Positions 1 to 9,327 of a stretch of 64,000 bases of DNA are shown piece by piece. The DNA is from Motiliproteus sp036961355 (GTDB lineage Bacteria > Pseudomonadota > Gammaproteobacteria > Pseudomonadales > Balneatricaceae): NCBI GenBank assembly GCA_036961355.1, contig JBALVL010000017.1, positions 1-64,000 on the forward strand, read 5' to 3'. Both the position numbers and the translations under genes were made by a program. Under the pieces are notes generated by a model. It saw nothing but the letters and a program-made list of their open reading frames with translations, searched no databases and was not told where the DNA came from. The stretch's first letter is position 1. Each line of letters starts with the position of its first letter.

Positions 1-233
1 CGGGCATTGTATCCCGCCCAGTATTTTCGGGTGACAAAATCCACAGCCTGCTAGGAAAACCTTAGAATTTGAGACGCCTGCCGAGCGATTTGAACAGTGT
101 GTTGCAACGATCCATTGAACTCACATCGCATAGCGGAAGCTTATCAGTGATATTGGTGATGTCTGCTCCATGTCAAACAGGAGTCACGTTCCCCTGATGC
201 CCCCCCCCTTTAACACCGGCGCTGACCCGCGAG

Positions 234-992
234 TTATTCCGCGCCATTCTCACTCTGATGCAGCTCCAAAATCAGTTCCGGTATTTCGCTCGGATGCAGC
301 ACGGTATGGTGAGGATCGATCCCCAGTTCCGCATCCAACGGCTGTTGATGCTGAATCCAGACAGACGTGATACCGCTGCTGTTGGCACCGGCAATGTCGG
401 CGGCCAGGCTGTCGCCGACATGGATCGCCTCATGCGCAGCACAGTTGGCTAACGCAAGGGCTTTGTCGAAAATCGAACGCGCCGGTTTTTGCTCCGGCTC
501 TTGGCCGCCGATAATGATGTGATCGACATGCTCGGCCAGATTGACCGCCTCAAGTTTGGGGATCTGTGAAAACTCCGGTCCGTTGGTGATAACCACCAGG
601 GTAAAGAGCTTACGCGCCTCGGCCAAAAACGCCGCAATACCCGGGTAGAAATCGAACGCGTCTAAGCGATCACGATTAAAATTGTACTGCAGGGATTGAA
701 CTGTCGCGTTGTCGACATTCTCAACGCCTTGCTCTGCCAGCAGATCACGGATTAACAACATCCGAAACGCCGCTTCGCTCTGCTGTTCGATAACCGGCAG
801 ATAACGTGCTCGCTGGCTATCGTTCCACTCGCGGTAGATCCCGCTAACGTAGGCGTTTGCAAAACCCTCTCCATCACACTCAGCGCCGTACTGCGCCACC
901 ACCGCTTGGGCCATCAACCGTTTGGCCTGCTCGTTGGCCCCTGGGGTGTCGCACAGGGTTTCGTCCATATCAAGAAAAAGGGCTTTTAGCAT
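234..992 (-). CDS. HAD-superfamily hydrolase (YjjG/phosphatase-like)
   Basis: A 252-residue cytoplasmic haloacid-dehalogenase-type phosphatase. Motif I is DMDETL at residues 8-13 (nucleophile and acid/base aspartates), motif II is the TNG around residue 136, motif III lysine lies in EQKPARS and motif IV is GDSLAADI near residue 193. A helical cap follows motif I (C1 cap), as in the YjjG/2-haloacid dehalogenase group that removes phosphate from nucleotides or small metabolites. The substrate cannot be told from sequence. The ATG at 992 has AGGA eight bases upstream. It stands alone: 630 bases separate it from putA on the same strand, so co-transcription is unlikely. A run of nine C lies just beyond its stop (200-208). 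Confidence 0.85.
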   Translation of the reverse strand: MLKALFLDMDETLCDTPGANEQAKRLMAQAVVAQYGAECDGEGFANAYVSGIYREWNDSQRARYLPVIEQQSEAAFRMLLIRDLLAEQGVENVDNATVQSLQYNFNRDRLDAFDFYPGIAAFLAEARKLFTLVVITNGPEFSQIPKLEAVNLAEHVDHIIIGGQEPEQKPARSIFDKALALANCAAHEAIHVGDSLAADIAGANSSGITSVWIQHQQPLDAELGIDPHHTVLHPSEIPELILELHQSENGAE

Positions 993-1625
993 AAGGCGGT
1001 TCCTGGTCAGGTCATTGACGATGTTTATCCTACCTTAAACACCGGATTAGATGAGAGCGCTGTTAGCTGTGATCACCCTGTTATGGCATCGGCAACAGTA
1101 GGTGCTGGCCTTGATGTCGGTAGTGTCGGCTCTATACAGCGCCGCCACTAAGGACAATTCGTGAAGCACGTTCCAGACCTAAATTCGTAACCAAAAATTC
1201 TCGTCACGTTTTACCAAAGTGATCATGCTATGCAGCCAAATAGAAAATCAGACTATCTGTAAAACGTCCATGATTCTGATGTTTCAGCAACTTCAGGAAT
1301 TGTTAAGTGTTCTCGGATGCCTGCCCGCAGCGCCATGCCTCAGACCGCTACCTGAAAACCTTCAGCGGGCAGGTGTCGGATAACACTTAACATTCGCTGA
1401 CAAACTACTAGTGCATCTCTAATGTCCGCTTTTGTCATCAAGGCCCTTGTTGGTTACATACGTCTAAAAGGCTGCTATGGGGCCCAGGCTGTCAGGACTG
1501 ATCCTGGCATGGCGTGAGTCGTCGGTTGTGAGACGTCGATTGGGGATCGGCTGTGAGGCATATGTCACACGCAAGCTCCCGGACCACACCCCGGGAACCT
1601 GTTCTAGCTGACGTCAGCTTGCAGC
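993..1625. other. Gene-free interval between putA and the HAD gene
   Basis: No credible coding frame was seen. The interval holds the 90-bp inverted-repeat element at 1302-1391, a 6-bp GC stem (1577-1582 with 1591-1596) and a 14-bp perfect palindrome AGCTGACGTCAGCT at 1606-1619, seven bases beyond the putA stop. Neither of the last two has a U-run on the putA strand, so they are not clear intrinsic terminators. Confidence 0.6.
1302..1391. repeat. 90-bp MITE-like inverted-repeat element
   Basis: Two 27-base arms (1302-1328 and 1365-1391) are inverted repeats matching at 23 of 27 positions, separated by 36 bases. The outer ten bases (GTTAAGTGTT) match perfectly. The trinucleotide ATT flanks both ends (1299-1301 and 1392-1394), as a 3-bp target duplication would. 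This is the form of a small non-autonomous transposable element; a REP-type hairpin is the alternative. No second copy was noticed in the window. Confidence 0.5.
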
Positions 1626-4600
1626 TTACTCGGAAGCCGCGATCAGGCTGGCATTTCCGCCAGCAGCGGTCGTATCCACACAGAGGTGACGTTCGATGAC
1701 AAACCGCTCGGGCGTATTATGCTCGGTGATCAGCGGCAGCAACGCCCCTTCCCGATGGGAAAGTGCAACGCGGTAGGCGCGCAGAGTTTCTTGATCGGCA
1801 GCGCTGGCGATCGCCTCAAAACCGCTACAGTAAACTAGGGCTTTAGGATCCAGCAGGCCGTTGATAGCCACAATGGGTACCCCGACATCCGCCGCTTGGC
1901 CGGCCAGCACTTCGACTTGTGGCGCAATCACAACCACGCTATTGCCCTGAGACAGAGCCAGGCTGGCCTGGGCCAGTGCCGATTCGTTGTCGGGCCCCAG
2001 ACAAAGTACAACACCACGAGCACAACAGGAGAGTCGGTTAAGTTCACCGGTGGGGCCAGGCATCTCCTCAGGAGTCGCATCCAAGGCCGGTGGTACCGGT
2101 CCAAACAATGGCCTCAACGTTTCATCACGATTTTCGATGCCACGCCAACTGGCAGTAGCCACTTGATTAAGCGCGGCTTGCAAACGGTCCGAGCTCACAA
2201 CAGCGTCGGCGACGACCGCCTGCTGCTGCAACTCTTGGACTTTCATAAAGCGACGAACGTATTGCGGGCCGCCCGCCTTGGGGCCGGTGCCGGAGAGACC
2301 TTCGCCACCAAAGGGCTGGGAGCCGACAATAGCACCGATCTGATTACGGTTGACGTAGATATTACCCGCCTTAATCCGGCTGACGATCCGCTCGACTCGC
2401 GTATCAACACGGGTATGAAGACCAAAGGTGAGACCGAACCCCTTGGCGTTGATAGCATCGACCACCTGATCGATCTGCTCGGCTTCAAAAGTCGCAACGT
2501 GCAGTACCGGGCCAAAAATCTCCTGTTCTAACTCTTCAATGCCTTCAAGCTTGATCACGGTGGGGGGGACAAAAAATCCCTGCTCGGGAGCCTGCAATGT
2601 CTTGAGTACACGCCCCATACGTTCGAACTTGTCACAATGGGCATCGATCCCCGCTTTCGCCGCTTGGTCGATAACCGGGCCCACATCGGTTGACAGCAGC
2701 CAGGGATCACCCATCCGCAACTCTTCCATGGCGCCGTAAAGCATCTCAAGTAAGTGATCGGCGATATCTTTCTGCACGTAGAGCATGCGAAGCGCCGAGC
2801 AACGCTGACCAGCACTCTGGAAGGAAGAGACCAGCACGTCACGGATCACCTGTTCAGGCAGCGCGGAGGAGTCGACAATCATCGCATTGAGCCCACCTGT
2901 TTCGGCGACCAGTGGCGCATCGGGGGCCATCTTTTCGGCCATCACCCGGTTGATTCGTTGTGCGGTCGGGGTAGAACCGGTAAAACAGACACCGGATATC
3001 CGTGGGTCCGACGTCAGCGCAGCACCCACCGTTGCACCACTACCCGGCAACAACTGGATAGCGGCTTCGGGAATCCCCGCCTCATGCATTAGCTGCACCG
3101 CGCGGGTGGCAATCAGCGCCGTCGCTTCTGCCGGCTTGGCAATAACGGCATTGCCCGCCGCCAGACCCGCCAGAACCTGCCCGGAGAAGATCGCCAGCGG
3201 GAAGTTCCAGGGCGATATACAGGCAATGACACCGCGTGCCTCCCCTGCCGCTTCGTTGCGCATCCCTTCATCGGCATAATAAAGCGCGAAGTCCACCGCC
3301 TCTCGAATCTCGGCGATCGCATCGAGTAATGTCTTGCCCGCTTCGCGAGAAGCCAATGCGAAAAGTTCATGCACATGTGATTCGAACAGTTCGCCGACTC
3401 GACGAATGCAGACACCTCTCTCTTTGGCTGACAATGCCGACCAGCGGGCAAAGCCGTGCTGGGCTGCAGCAATCGCCGTTTCGATATCCGCAGCCGAAGC
3501 CTGTACCACTTCACCGACAAAGTCGGCAGGAATGGCGGGGTTGTAAACCTTCTTGATCTCAGTGCCGTCGACCGCGCCCGCCACGACCGGGCCACCCAGC
3601 CAGGTAACCGATCGGAACGCCTGCCGGCCCTGCTCGATCCTGTCAACATCAATCGGGTTGGTGATATCCCACCCCTGAGCATTGCGGCGTTGGTTACCGT
3701 AGATTTCAGCGGGACGGGCGATCGCTTGGCTAGGCAGTTTGACCCCCAGCGCCTGTACAGCAGCAAAAGGATCGCGAGCGATCTCTTCTGGCTGGATGCT
3801 GGTATCAACAATTTGATTAACAAACGAACTGTTGGCACCGTTCTCCAGTAATCGGCGAACCAGATAAGCCAACAAGTCCTGGTGTGCGCCAACCGGTGCA
3901 TAGATTCGGCAACGCGCCTGCCCTTCGCTAACCACCGCATCATGCAGAGACTCACCCATGCCGTGCAGACGCTGAAACTCAAAACAATCCCGCCCTTCGG
4001 CTAGCTGTAAAATCGCAGCGACCGAGTGCGCATTATGGGTCGCAAACTGCGGGTAGATTCGATCGGTCATACTCAGCAGTTTTTTGGCGCAAGCGATATA
4101 AGACACATCGCTGCTGGCCTTGCGAGTAAAGACAGGAAAACCCTCCAGACCCATAACCTGAGCGCGCTTAATCTCGGCATCCCAGTAGGCACCCTTTACG
4201 AGTCGAACCATGATTTTACGGTCAAGGCGGACCGAGAGCGCATATAACCAATCAAGCACGTGAGTCGCGCGCTGACCGAAGGCCTGAACCACGACACCAA
4301 AGCCGTCCCATCCTTCGAGTTCAGGATCCGACAGTACTGCTTCGATCACATCCAATGAGATATCCAGGCGGTCGGCTTCTTCCGCGTCGATATTGAATCC
4401 CATGTTGGCCGCTTTTGCCTGTTTAACCAGCATCAGTGTTCGCGGCACCAGCTCATCCATCACCCGCTCGCGCTGACCAAACTCGTAGCGTGCGTGCAGC
4501 GCCGATAGTTTCACCGAAATGCCCGGATTTTGGCGAGTATCAGCGTGTATGCAAGTCTGAGTCAGCTGGGCAATAGCATCGGAATAGGAGCGTTGATAAC

Positions 4601-5252
4601 GGAGCGCATCGGCATCGGTCCGAGCCGCTTCACCCAGCATATCGTAAGAGTAGGTATAACCATTAGACTCGTACTTGCGCGCCCTTTTGAGTGCTTCCTG
4701 AATATCCCTACCCAGCACAAACTGACGCCCTAGCTCTTTCATCGCCTGAGCAACAGCGGTCCTTACTACCGGTTCACCCAGACGTTTCATCATTGAACGC
4801 AGCGTCTGAGTCACGCCCTTATCATCCACTGGTGCAATCAGCTTACCGGTGATCAGCAGTGCCCAGGTAGATGAATTAATCAGTGAGGAGTTGGACTGGC
4901 CACGATGCTCGCCCCAGTTTCCTGATACCACCTTGTCTTCAATCAGCGCGTCGATGGTGATCTTATCCGGCACCCGCAACAAGGCCTCCGCCAGACACAT
5001 CAATGCCACGCCTTCCTTAGTAGTTAGGCCGTACTGCGCCAGAAACTTTTCCATCATAGTCGGTTTGGAGTTGCCACGAACACGGCGAACAAGGTCAGCA
5101 GCACGGGAAGATATCGCATTACGCACACTTTCAGATATCTGGGCATTGGCAATCAATTCACTGATAGCTTCATATTCATCAGCCAAGTAGTTATTGCGAA
5201 TTTTTTGTCGGCACTCGTCAGTCGTAATTGCGCTGTAATCAATCTGTCCCAT
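1626..5252 (-). CDS. putA: Bifunctional proline dehydrogenase / P5C dehydrogenase PutA
   Basis: A 1208-residue bifunctional enzyme that oxidises proline to glutamate at the inner membrane. The FAD-linked proline dehydrogenase barrel fills roughly residues 200-500 and carries the family motif RRLLENGANSS near residue 467. The NAD-linked P5C dehydrogenase spans about 560-1030, with the general-base motif VAETGG and the catalytic cysteine in SAGQRCSALR near residue 816. A C-terminal extension of about 150 residues follows. The N-terminus has no ribbon-helix-helix DNA-binding domain as in the longer enteric PutA, so this PutA should not repress its own gene; the Lrp-type gene at 7789 is the obvious regulator candidate. 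The start has GAGGA upstream. Proline enters through PutP encoded just upstream on the same strand. Confidence 0.97.
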   Translation of the reverse strand: MGQIDYSAITTDECRQKIRNNYLADEYEAISELIANAQISESVRNAISSRAADLVRRVRGNSKPTMMEKFLAQYGLTTKEGVALMCLAEALLRVPDKITIDALIEDKVVSGNWGEHRGQSNSSLINSSTWALLITGKLIAPVDDKGVTQTLRSMMKRLGEPVVRTAVAQAMKELGRQFVLGRDIQEALKRARKYESNGYTYSYDMLGEAARTDADALRYQRSYSDAIAQLTQTCIHADTRQNPGISVKLSALHARYEFGQRERVMDELVPRTLMLVKQAKAANMGFNIDAEEADRLDISLDVIEAVLSDPELEGWDGFGVVVQAFGQRATHVLDWLYALSVRLDRKIMVRLVKGAYWDAEIKRAQVMGLEGFPVFTRKASSDVSYIACAKKLLSMTDRIYPQFATHNAHSVAAILQLAEGRDCFEFQRLHGMGESLHDAVVSEGQARCRIYAPVGAHQDLLAYLVRRLLENGANSSFVNQIVDTSIQPEEIARDPFAAVQALGVKLPSQAIARPAEIYGNQRRNAQGWDITNPIDVDRIEQGRQAFRSVTWLGGPVVAGAVDGTEIKKVYNPAIPADFVGEVVQASAADIETAIAAAQHGFARWSALSAKERGVCIRRVGELFESHVHELFALASREAGKTLLDAIAEIREAVDFALYYADEGMRNEAAGEARGVIACISPWNFPLAIFSGQVLAGLAAGNAVIAKPAEATALIATRAVQLMHEAGIPEAAIQLLPGSGATVGAALTSDPRISGVCFTGSTPTAQRINRVMAEKMAPDAPLVAETGGLNAMIVDSSALPEQVIRDVLVSSFQSAGQRCSALRMLYVQKDIADHLLEMLYGAMEELRMGDPWLLSTDVGPVIDQAAKAGIDAHCDKFERMGRVLKTLQAPEQGFFVPPTVIKLEGIEELEQEIFGPVLHVATFEAEQIDQVVDAINAKGFGLTFGLHTRVDTRVERIVSRIKAGNIYVNRNQIGAIVGSQPFGGEGLSGTGPKAGGPQYVRRFMKVQELQQQAVVADAVVSSDRLQAALNQVATASWRGIENRDETLRPLFGPVPPALDATPEEMPGPTGELNRLSCCARGVVLCLGPDNESALAQASLALSQGNSVVVIAPQVEVLAGQAADVGVPIVAINGLLDPKALVYCSGFEAIASAADQETLRAYRVALSHREGALLPLITEHNTPERFVIERHLCVDTTAAGGNASLIAASE

Positions 5253-5342
5253 GAGGGATTCCTCTTTATCATTTTTATGTAATATTGCAACAAGTATACG
5301 AAAAACAGAAAGCCCGCTTTGGCTATATTTATCTATATTTAC

Positions 5343-5388
5343 TTAACAAATCACTTTATTTGTTAATATTAATATTCTTTTTGTTAAG
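5343..5388. promoter_or_regulatory. AT-rich inverted repeats upstream of putA
   Basis: TAACAAAT (5344-5351) and ATTTGTTA (5358-5365) form an exact inverted repeat with a six-base gap. TTGTTAAG at 5381-5388 repeats the inverted half once more, and AATATTAATATT lies between. Such AT-rich dyads suit an Lrp/AsnC-family protein, and one is encoded nearby at 7789; binding is inference. Confidence 0.4.
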
Positions 5389-5521
5389 TGTTTAAGCATT
5401 TCATAGTCATATTCATCGCAGCGCTATCGATCTAAAGTTTCATAGATATACGCCGTTATCAGCCACGATTTTTACCCACGATCACCTAATCATAGACTGA
5501 CGTTAATAAGCCGCAGAGACA

Positions 5522-5549
5522 AAAAAGCCACGCAATAGCGTGGCTTTTT
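5522..5549 (-). terminator. putP intrinsic terminator
   Basis: GCCACG pairs with CGTGGC around a six-base loop, flanked by A and T runs on both sides. On the minus strand the stem is followed by six T, about 20 bases beyond the putP stop codon. Confidence 0.85.
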
Positions 5550-5569
5550 ATTACCCAGATAAAACAAGC

Positions 5570-7066
5570 TTAAGTGCGCGCTTCGCTTAGCCCGGGAGCC
5601 TTATCCTTAATAATTGCTTCTACTTCATCGAACTTAGCCACGATGGAGCGAGAAGGTAGCGGAGTGATCAGGCTAACGGTGACCACAGCAATGGTCGCAA
5701 ATAGAATGCCTGGGATGATTTCGTAGAGATCAAACAAGCCACCAGACATCTGCTTCCAAGCCACCACAGTGACACCACCTACGATAATGCCTGCCAGAGC
5801 ACCGGACTTGGTCATGCGCTTCCAGTATAGAGATAACATCAGGGCGGGGCCGAAAGCAGCGCCGAAGCCAGCCCAAGCATAGGAAACTAGGTCCAACACT
5901 TTCGAATCTTTGTCCAAGGCAAAGAAGGTCGCAACAAGAGCGATGCCAACAACAGCCATGCGTCCTACTTTCACCAACTGCTGCTGGCTGGCATTTTGAT
6001 TGAACAACGCCTTGTAGAAATCCTCGGCCAGTGCAGAGGACGATACCAGTAGTTGTGAATCGGCGGTGCTCATCACAGCCGCTAAGATGGCTGCCAAAAG
6101 AATACCGGCGATGACGGGGTGAAACAGGGCATCGACCAGCACCATAAATACCGTCTCGCTATCACCCAAAGGTGCATCCAGATAACCGATGGCAGCAAAA
6201 CCAACCAGGCAGGCGCCAACCATAGTCAGGCCACTCCAAATTACGGCGATGCGACGGGCAGCGGGAACATGATCTTTGCTTTTAATACCCTTAAAGCGCG
6301 CCAATATATGGGGTTGGCCGAAGTAACCCAAACCCCAGCCCAGCAACGACAGTGTGCCGATAAGGGTGATAGGGGTGCCGTCGGCGTTGGTAAAGGCATT
6401 CAGAAACTCGGGATTCTTGGCTTCCATCGCCGCCCAAGTTGCGTCGATACCTCCCACTTCGCCCATGGCGATCAACGGCACAACGATCAGCGCCGCGGCC
6501 ATCAACAGGCCTTGAACCACGTCGGTCCAGGACACGGCAAGATAGCCACCGAACAGGGTGTAGGATATCACTGCTATCGCACCGACGATGACGGCCAGGG
6601 TGTAGTCGAAGCCGAACACGGTTTCAAACAGCTTGCCGCCCGCAACTAGGCCGGAGCTGGTGTAGAACAGGAAGAAGATCAACACGAATATCGCCGAGAT
6701 CACCCGCAGGCTATGGCTATGGTCTTCAAAACGCTTTTCAAAGAAGGCCGGCAACGTCAGGGCGTCATCAGCTTGCTGCGAGTAGACCCGCAAGCGCTGG
6801 GCCACTAACAGCCAGTTCAACCAGGTGCCCACCAGCAAGCCACCCGCCAACCAAAAAGACCCATAACCGGCAGTCATGGCGTAGCCTGGCAAACCCAACA
6901 GCAGCCAGCCACTCATATCAGAAGCGCCTGCCGAGAGGGCACTAGGCAGGGGACCTAGATTACGTCCGCCGAGAACATAGTCTGATAAATCCTGGGTTCG
7001 CCGATAAGCGACGACACCGATAGCAAGCATCAGTCCCAAGTAAATAAGAAAGGTTAAAGTGATCAT
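5570..7066 (-). CDS. putP: Sodium/proline symporter PutP
   Basis: A 498-residue inner-membrane sodium:solute symporter (SSS family) of the usual PutP length, with about 13 hydrophobic segments. Residues near the N-terminus (YVLGGRNLGPLPSALSAGASDMSGWLL) carry the typical PutP signature around helices 1-2, including the ASDMSGW stretch implicated in sodium and proline binding in the family. It imports proline for PutA. It lies upstream of putA on the same strand but is followed by its own strong terminator, so the two are probably separate units under common control. The ATG start is preceded by GAGG. Confidence 0.95.
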   Translation of the reverse strand: MITLTFLIYLGLMLAIGVVAYRRTQDLSDYVLGGRNLGPLPSALSAGASDMSGWLLLGLPGYAMTAGYGSFWLAGGLLVGTWLNWLLVAQRLRVYSQQADDALTLPAFFEKRFEDHSHSLRVISAIFVLIFFLFYTSSGLVAGGKLFETVFGFDYTLAVIVGAIAVISYTLFGGYLAVSWTDVVQGLLMAAALIVVPLIAMGEVGGIDATWAAMEAKNPEFLNAFTNADGTPITLIGTLSLLGWGLGYFGQPHILARFKGIKSKDHVPAARRIAVIWSGLTMVGACLVGFAAIGYLDAPLGDSETVFMVLVDALFHPVIAGILLAAILAAVMSTADSQLLVSSSALAEDFYKALFNQNASQQQLVKVGRMAVVGIALVATFFALDKDSKVLDLVSYAWAGFGAAFGPALMLSLYWKRMTKSGALAGIIVGGVTVVAWKQMSGGLFDLYEIIPGILFATIAVVTVSLITPLPSRSIVAKFDEVEAIIKDKAPGLSEART

Positions 7067-7228
7067 AAGTTGGCCTCATCATAGTTATATTTATAGGGGG
7101 AGTTATTGAGTCTCAGATAAAAACCGCCGAGAACAACGGGCTTTATCGGTCGCTCTGATTACATCCTTCGTATGTCGCTAAAAGAGCCGGCATCGAAAGC
7201 ATTCTGGGTGTGCCATGGCAACAAGCTA

Positions 7229-7570
7229 TCAGGGTCGGTTCCAGCAGCACGCTTCGCGCAACAAAGAACGCTGCGCAGTCAATCGAACACACTGGGTAAG
7301 CAGCCGAAGCGGTTCCAGGTCTCGATTTAAGGTGCAAACCAAAGGACTTCGGAGATCGGTTTTTTGATTCCCATGCCAATAACAGAGTGCTTTGGCGTAA
7401 AGCCATTCAAGCGGCTGAGCTTGCCGTTCTGGGGTAGGCGTGGCACTAAAGAGATGGTGGGGAAAACGGGGAATAGGCTCAGCATTGGTGGAGCCAAGTC
7501 TGACATTGAATAAATCAGACAAGCGATCTAGAACAGCGCTTTTCGGAGAAACAGCAGTGTCAGGCATAGC
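7229..7570 (-). CDS. Hypothetical protein, doubtful
   Basis: A 113-residue open frame with no recognised domain. The ATG at 7570 has AGGA eight bases upstream, better placed than the alternative ATG four codons earlier. The product is basic and rich in Pro, Arg and Leu, without a signal peptide or membrane segment. It occupies the space between putP and the Lrp-type gene. It could be a small gene, the eroded start of a lost regulator, or a chance frame; no homology is claimed. Confidence 0.25.
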   Translation of the reverse strand, partial: AMPDTAVSPKSAVLDRLSDLFNVRLGSTNAEPIPRFPHHLFSATPTPERQAQPLEWLYAKALCYWHGNQKTDLRSPLVCTLNRDLEPLRLLTQCVRLTAQRSLLREACCWNRP

Positions 7571-7698
7571 AAGAATCCTCATAGAAGCAAAACCCGGCCT
7601 TACTTCTATTTTGTACTGGTCTTATTGTTATTTATGGGCGTCCCGAACTCGATCTCACAAGGGGTCACACCGGCGATTATTGTATTTTATTCACATAA

Positions 7699-7719
7699 GT
7701 CATATTCTTCTTATATGAC
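7699..7719. promoter_or_regulatory. Inverted repeat upstream of the Lrp-type gene
   Basis: GTCATAT (7699-7705) and ATATGAC (7713-7719) form an exact 7-bp dyad with a seven-base spacer, centred 80 bases before the regulator's start codon. It is a plausible autoregulatory operator; this is inference from position and symmetry. Confidence 0.4.
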
Positions 7720-7788
7720 GACAACGCATACCAAACAGACTTATCTTTGCATCTATTAAAGATATACAGACAATAAGAAGGATAAAAA

Positions 7789-8259
7789 ATGGACGATCTG
7801 GATAAGCTAGATCACGCAATAATCCATCAGCTGCAGCAAAACGCACGCATCACAGTGACCGAATTGGCAAACCGAGTCGGGCTGTCAAAAACACCCTGTC
7901 AGATTCGTATGCGACGTTTAGAGGAGAAAGGTTACATTCTTGGCTACGTAGCTCTGGTTGATCGAACACGCATGGGGCTGAGCCACATCGCTTTTGTTCA
8001 GGTCACCCTTAATAACACCAGCAGCAAAGCCCTAGATGCTTTTAATAAAGCCGTTTATTCGATTGCCGCAGTAGAACAGTGCCATATGATTGCAGCAGGA
8101 TTTGACTACCTACTGAAGGTGAGAACATCGGATATGGCGTCCTACCGATGTGTACTGGGAGAGCAGATCTCCGCACTGCCACATGTGCTGCAGACCAGCA
8201 CTTTTGTCGTGATGGAAAACGTTAAAGATGAGGAGACATTAAGACGGGGCGATAGTTAA
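7789..8259 (+). CDS. Lrp/AsnC-family regulator, probable proline-catabolism activator
   Basis: A 156-residue transcription factor of the feast/famine family. The N-terminal helix-turn-helix covers about residues 4-52 (LDHAIIHQLQQNARITVTEL, then GLSKTPCQIRMRRLEEKGYI) and the C-terminal RAM effector domain covers 65-145. It begins like PutR/BkdR-type members that sense an amino acid. Its location next to putP and putA, whose PutA lacks a DNA-binding domain, suggests that it controls proline use; the effector is not shown by sequence. AAGGA lies eight bases before the ATG, and an AT-rich dyad lies upstream at 7699. Confidence 0.88.
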   Translation: MDDLDKLDHAIIHQLQQNARITVTELANRVGLSKTPCQIRMRRLEEKGYILGYVALVDRTRMGLSHIAFVQVTLNNTSSKALDAFNKAVYSIAAVEQCHMIAAGFDYLLKVRTSDMASYRCVLGEQISALPHVLQTSTFVVMENVKDEETLRRGDS

Positions 8260-8519
8260 TGAGGCCAGCTTGAGATTAATGACAACGCAGGATGCGATGG
8301 GGCTTTTACTTCACTCCCCACAACTTTCCTCAACACCTAACCAGACCCTACAAACTTCTGCAGAGGAATAGTTCGGTCCCCTTAGCATCGTCCCTAGCTT
8401 GATTGGGAGCTTTGGCCACAACCGATTGAACTGCTGTAGTCGATGCCCGATGATATCGGCACAGCAGCCGAACTCAAACTTGCTGGTTAACTTGTCAATC
8501 ACGACTCATGAGGATGCAC

Positions 8520-9197
8520 ATGCCCACCATACTGATCACCGGCGCTAACCGCGGTCTAGGTTTTGCTCTGGCCCAATCCTACTTAGATGATGGTTGGCGA
8601 GTTTTTGCCGCCAGTCGTAGTCCGCAAGCTAAAATTCCCGATGGAGCAGAAGCGGTCACTCTGGATATCGCCACCGCTTCCTCAATTCAAGCCCTAAAAA
8701 AGAGGTTACACGGCATCCCGATCGATATTTTGTGGAACAACGCTGGTATCTACCTGGATAAAAATCAACAGCTTGAACAGATAGACGACCGGGACTGGGT
8801 GCGCTCTTTCGAGATTAACTGCATCGCTCCTATACGGGTTGCCGAGGCCCTAGCTGACAACGTAGCCCGTTCTGAGCGCAAGGTGATCGCCTTCACCTCG
8901 ACCAAAATGGCGTCTCTGGCCGGTAATGGCCCGGGCGCCTATGCCTATCGCTCCTCCAAAGTCGCACTCAATATGGCGGTAAGGTGTTTCGCCCAGGAGC
9001 AAGAAAATCAGCAGATCAGCTGCCTGCTACTGCACCCGGGGCATGTACGAACGGATATGGGCGGGTCTGAGGGTGCCATCGATGTAAACACAAGCGTTGC
9101 GGGTATGCGCCGCCTGGTTGATGGAGTGAACCCTGCCAACCGCACGGTATACAGCGGTAACTACTTCGACTACGACGGCTCTGGCATACCTTGGTAA
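8520..9197 (+). CDS. Short-chain dehydrogenase/reductase
   Basis: A 225-residue classical-type SDR. The Rossmann nucleotide motif TGANRGLG lies near the N-terminus, NNAG in the middle and the active-site YRSSK (YxxxK) near residue 144. It resembles C-factor/CsgA-like SDRs that act on unknown carbonyl substrates. An ATG at 8508 is in frame, but the ATG at 8520 has GAGGA at the right distance and the family start, so it is preferred. It is monocistronic, between the Lrp-type gene and a binding protein. The substrate is unknown. Confidence 0.85.
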   Translation: MPTILITGANRGLGFALAQSYLDDGWRVFAASRSPQAKIPDGAEAVTLDIATASSIQALKKRLHGIPIDILWNNAGIYLDKNQQLEQIDDRDWVRSFEINCIAPIRVAEALADNVARSERKVIAFTSTKMASLAGNGPGAYAYRSSKVALNMAVRCFAQEQENQQISCLLLHPGHVRTDMGGSEGAIDVNTSVAGMRRLVDGVNPANRTVYSGNYFDYDGSGIPW

Positions 9198-9327
9198 GCA
9201 GAACCCACGTCATTGAGACAATTTATCGAAATTAATAAAGAACACGAGTTAACCACGCGTGATTTGAGCGGCGTAGCATTGATTACTCTAGGCTCAAGTT
9301 GTCATTGGCTAAGTGGAGTAGAGAGCA

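Larger units (their letters stand above)
5253..5569. other. putA upstream region
   Basis: AT-rich control region of putA, about 317 bases with no gene. It contains the nested AT-rich inverted repeats described separately and the putP terminator. Confidence 0.6.

Noticed and set aside
1577..1619. putA terminator
   Set aside because: A GC stem and a 14-bp palindrome are present, but no T-run follows on the putA strand.
1896..2531. A 211-codon frame opposite putA
   Set aside because: Antisense to the P5C dehydrogenase domain; no independent support.
8311..8502. 63-codon minus-strand frame before the SDR gene
   Set aside because: No ribosome site, no recognisable features and it occupies the SDR promoter region.
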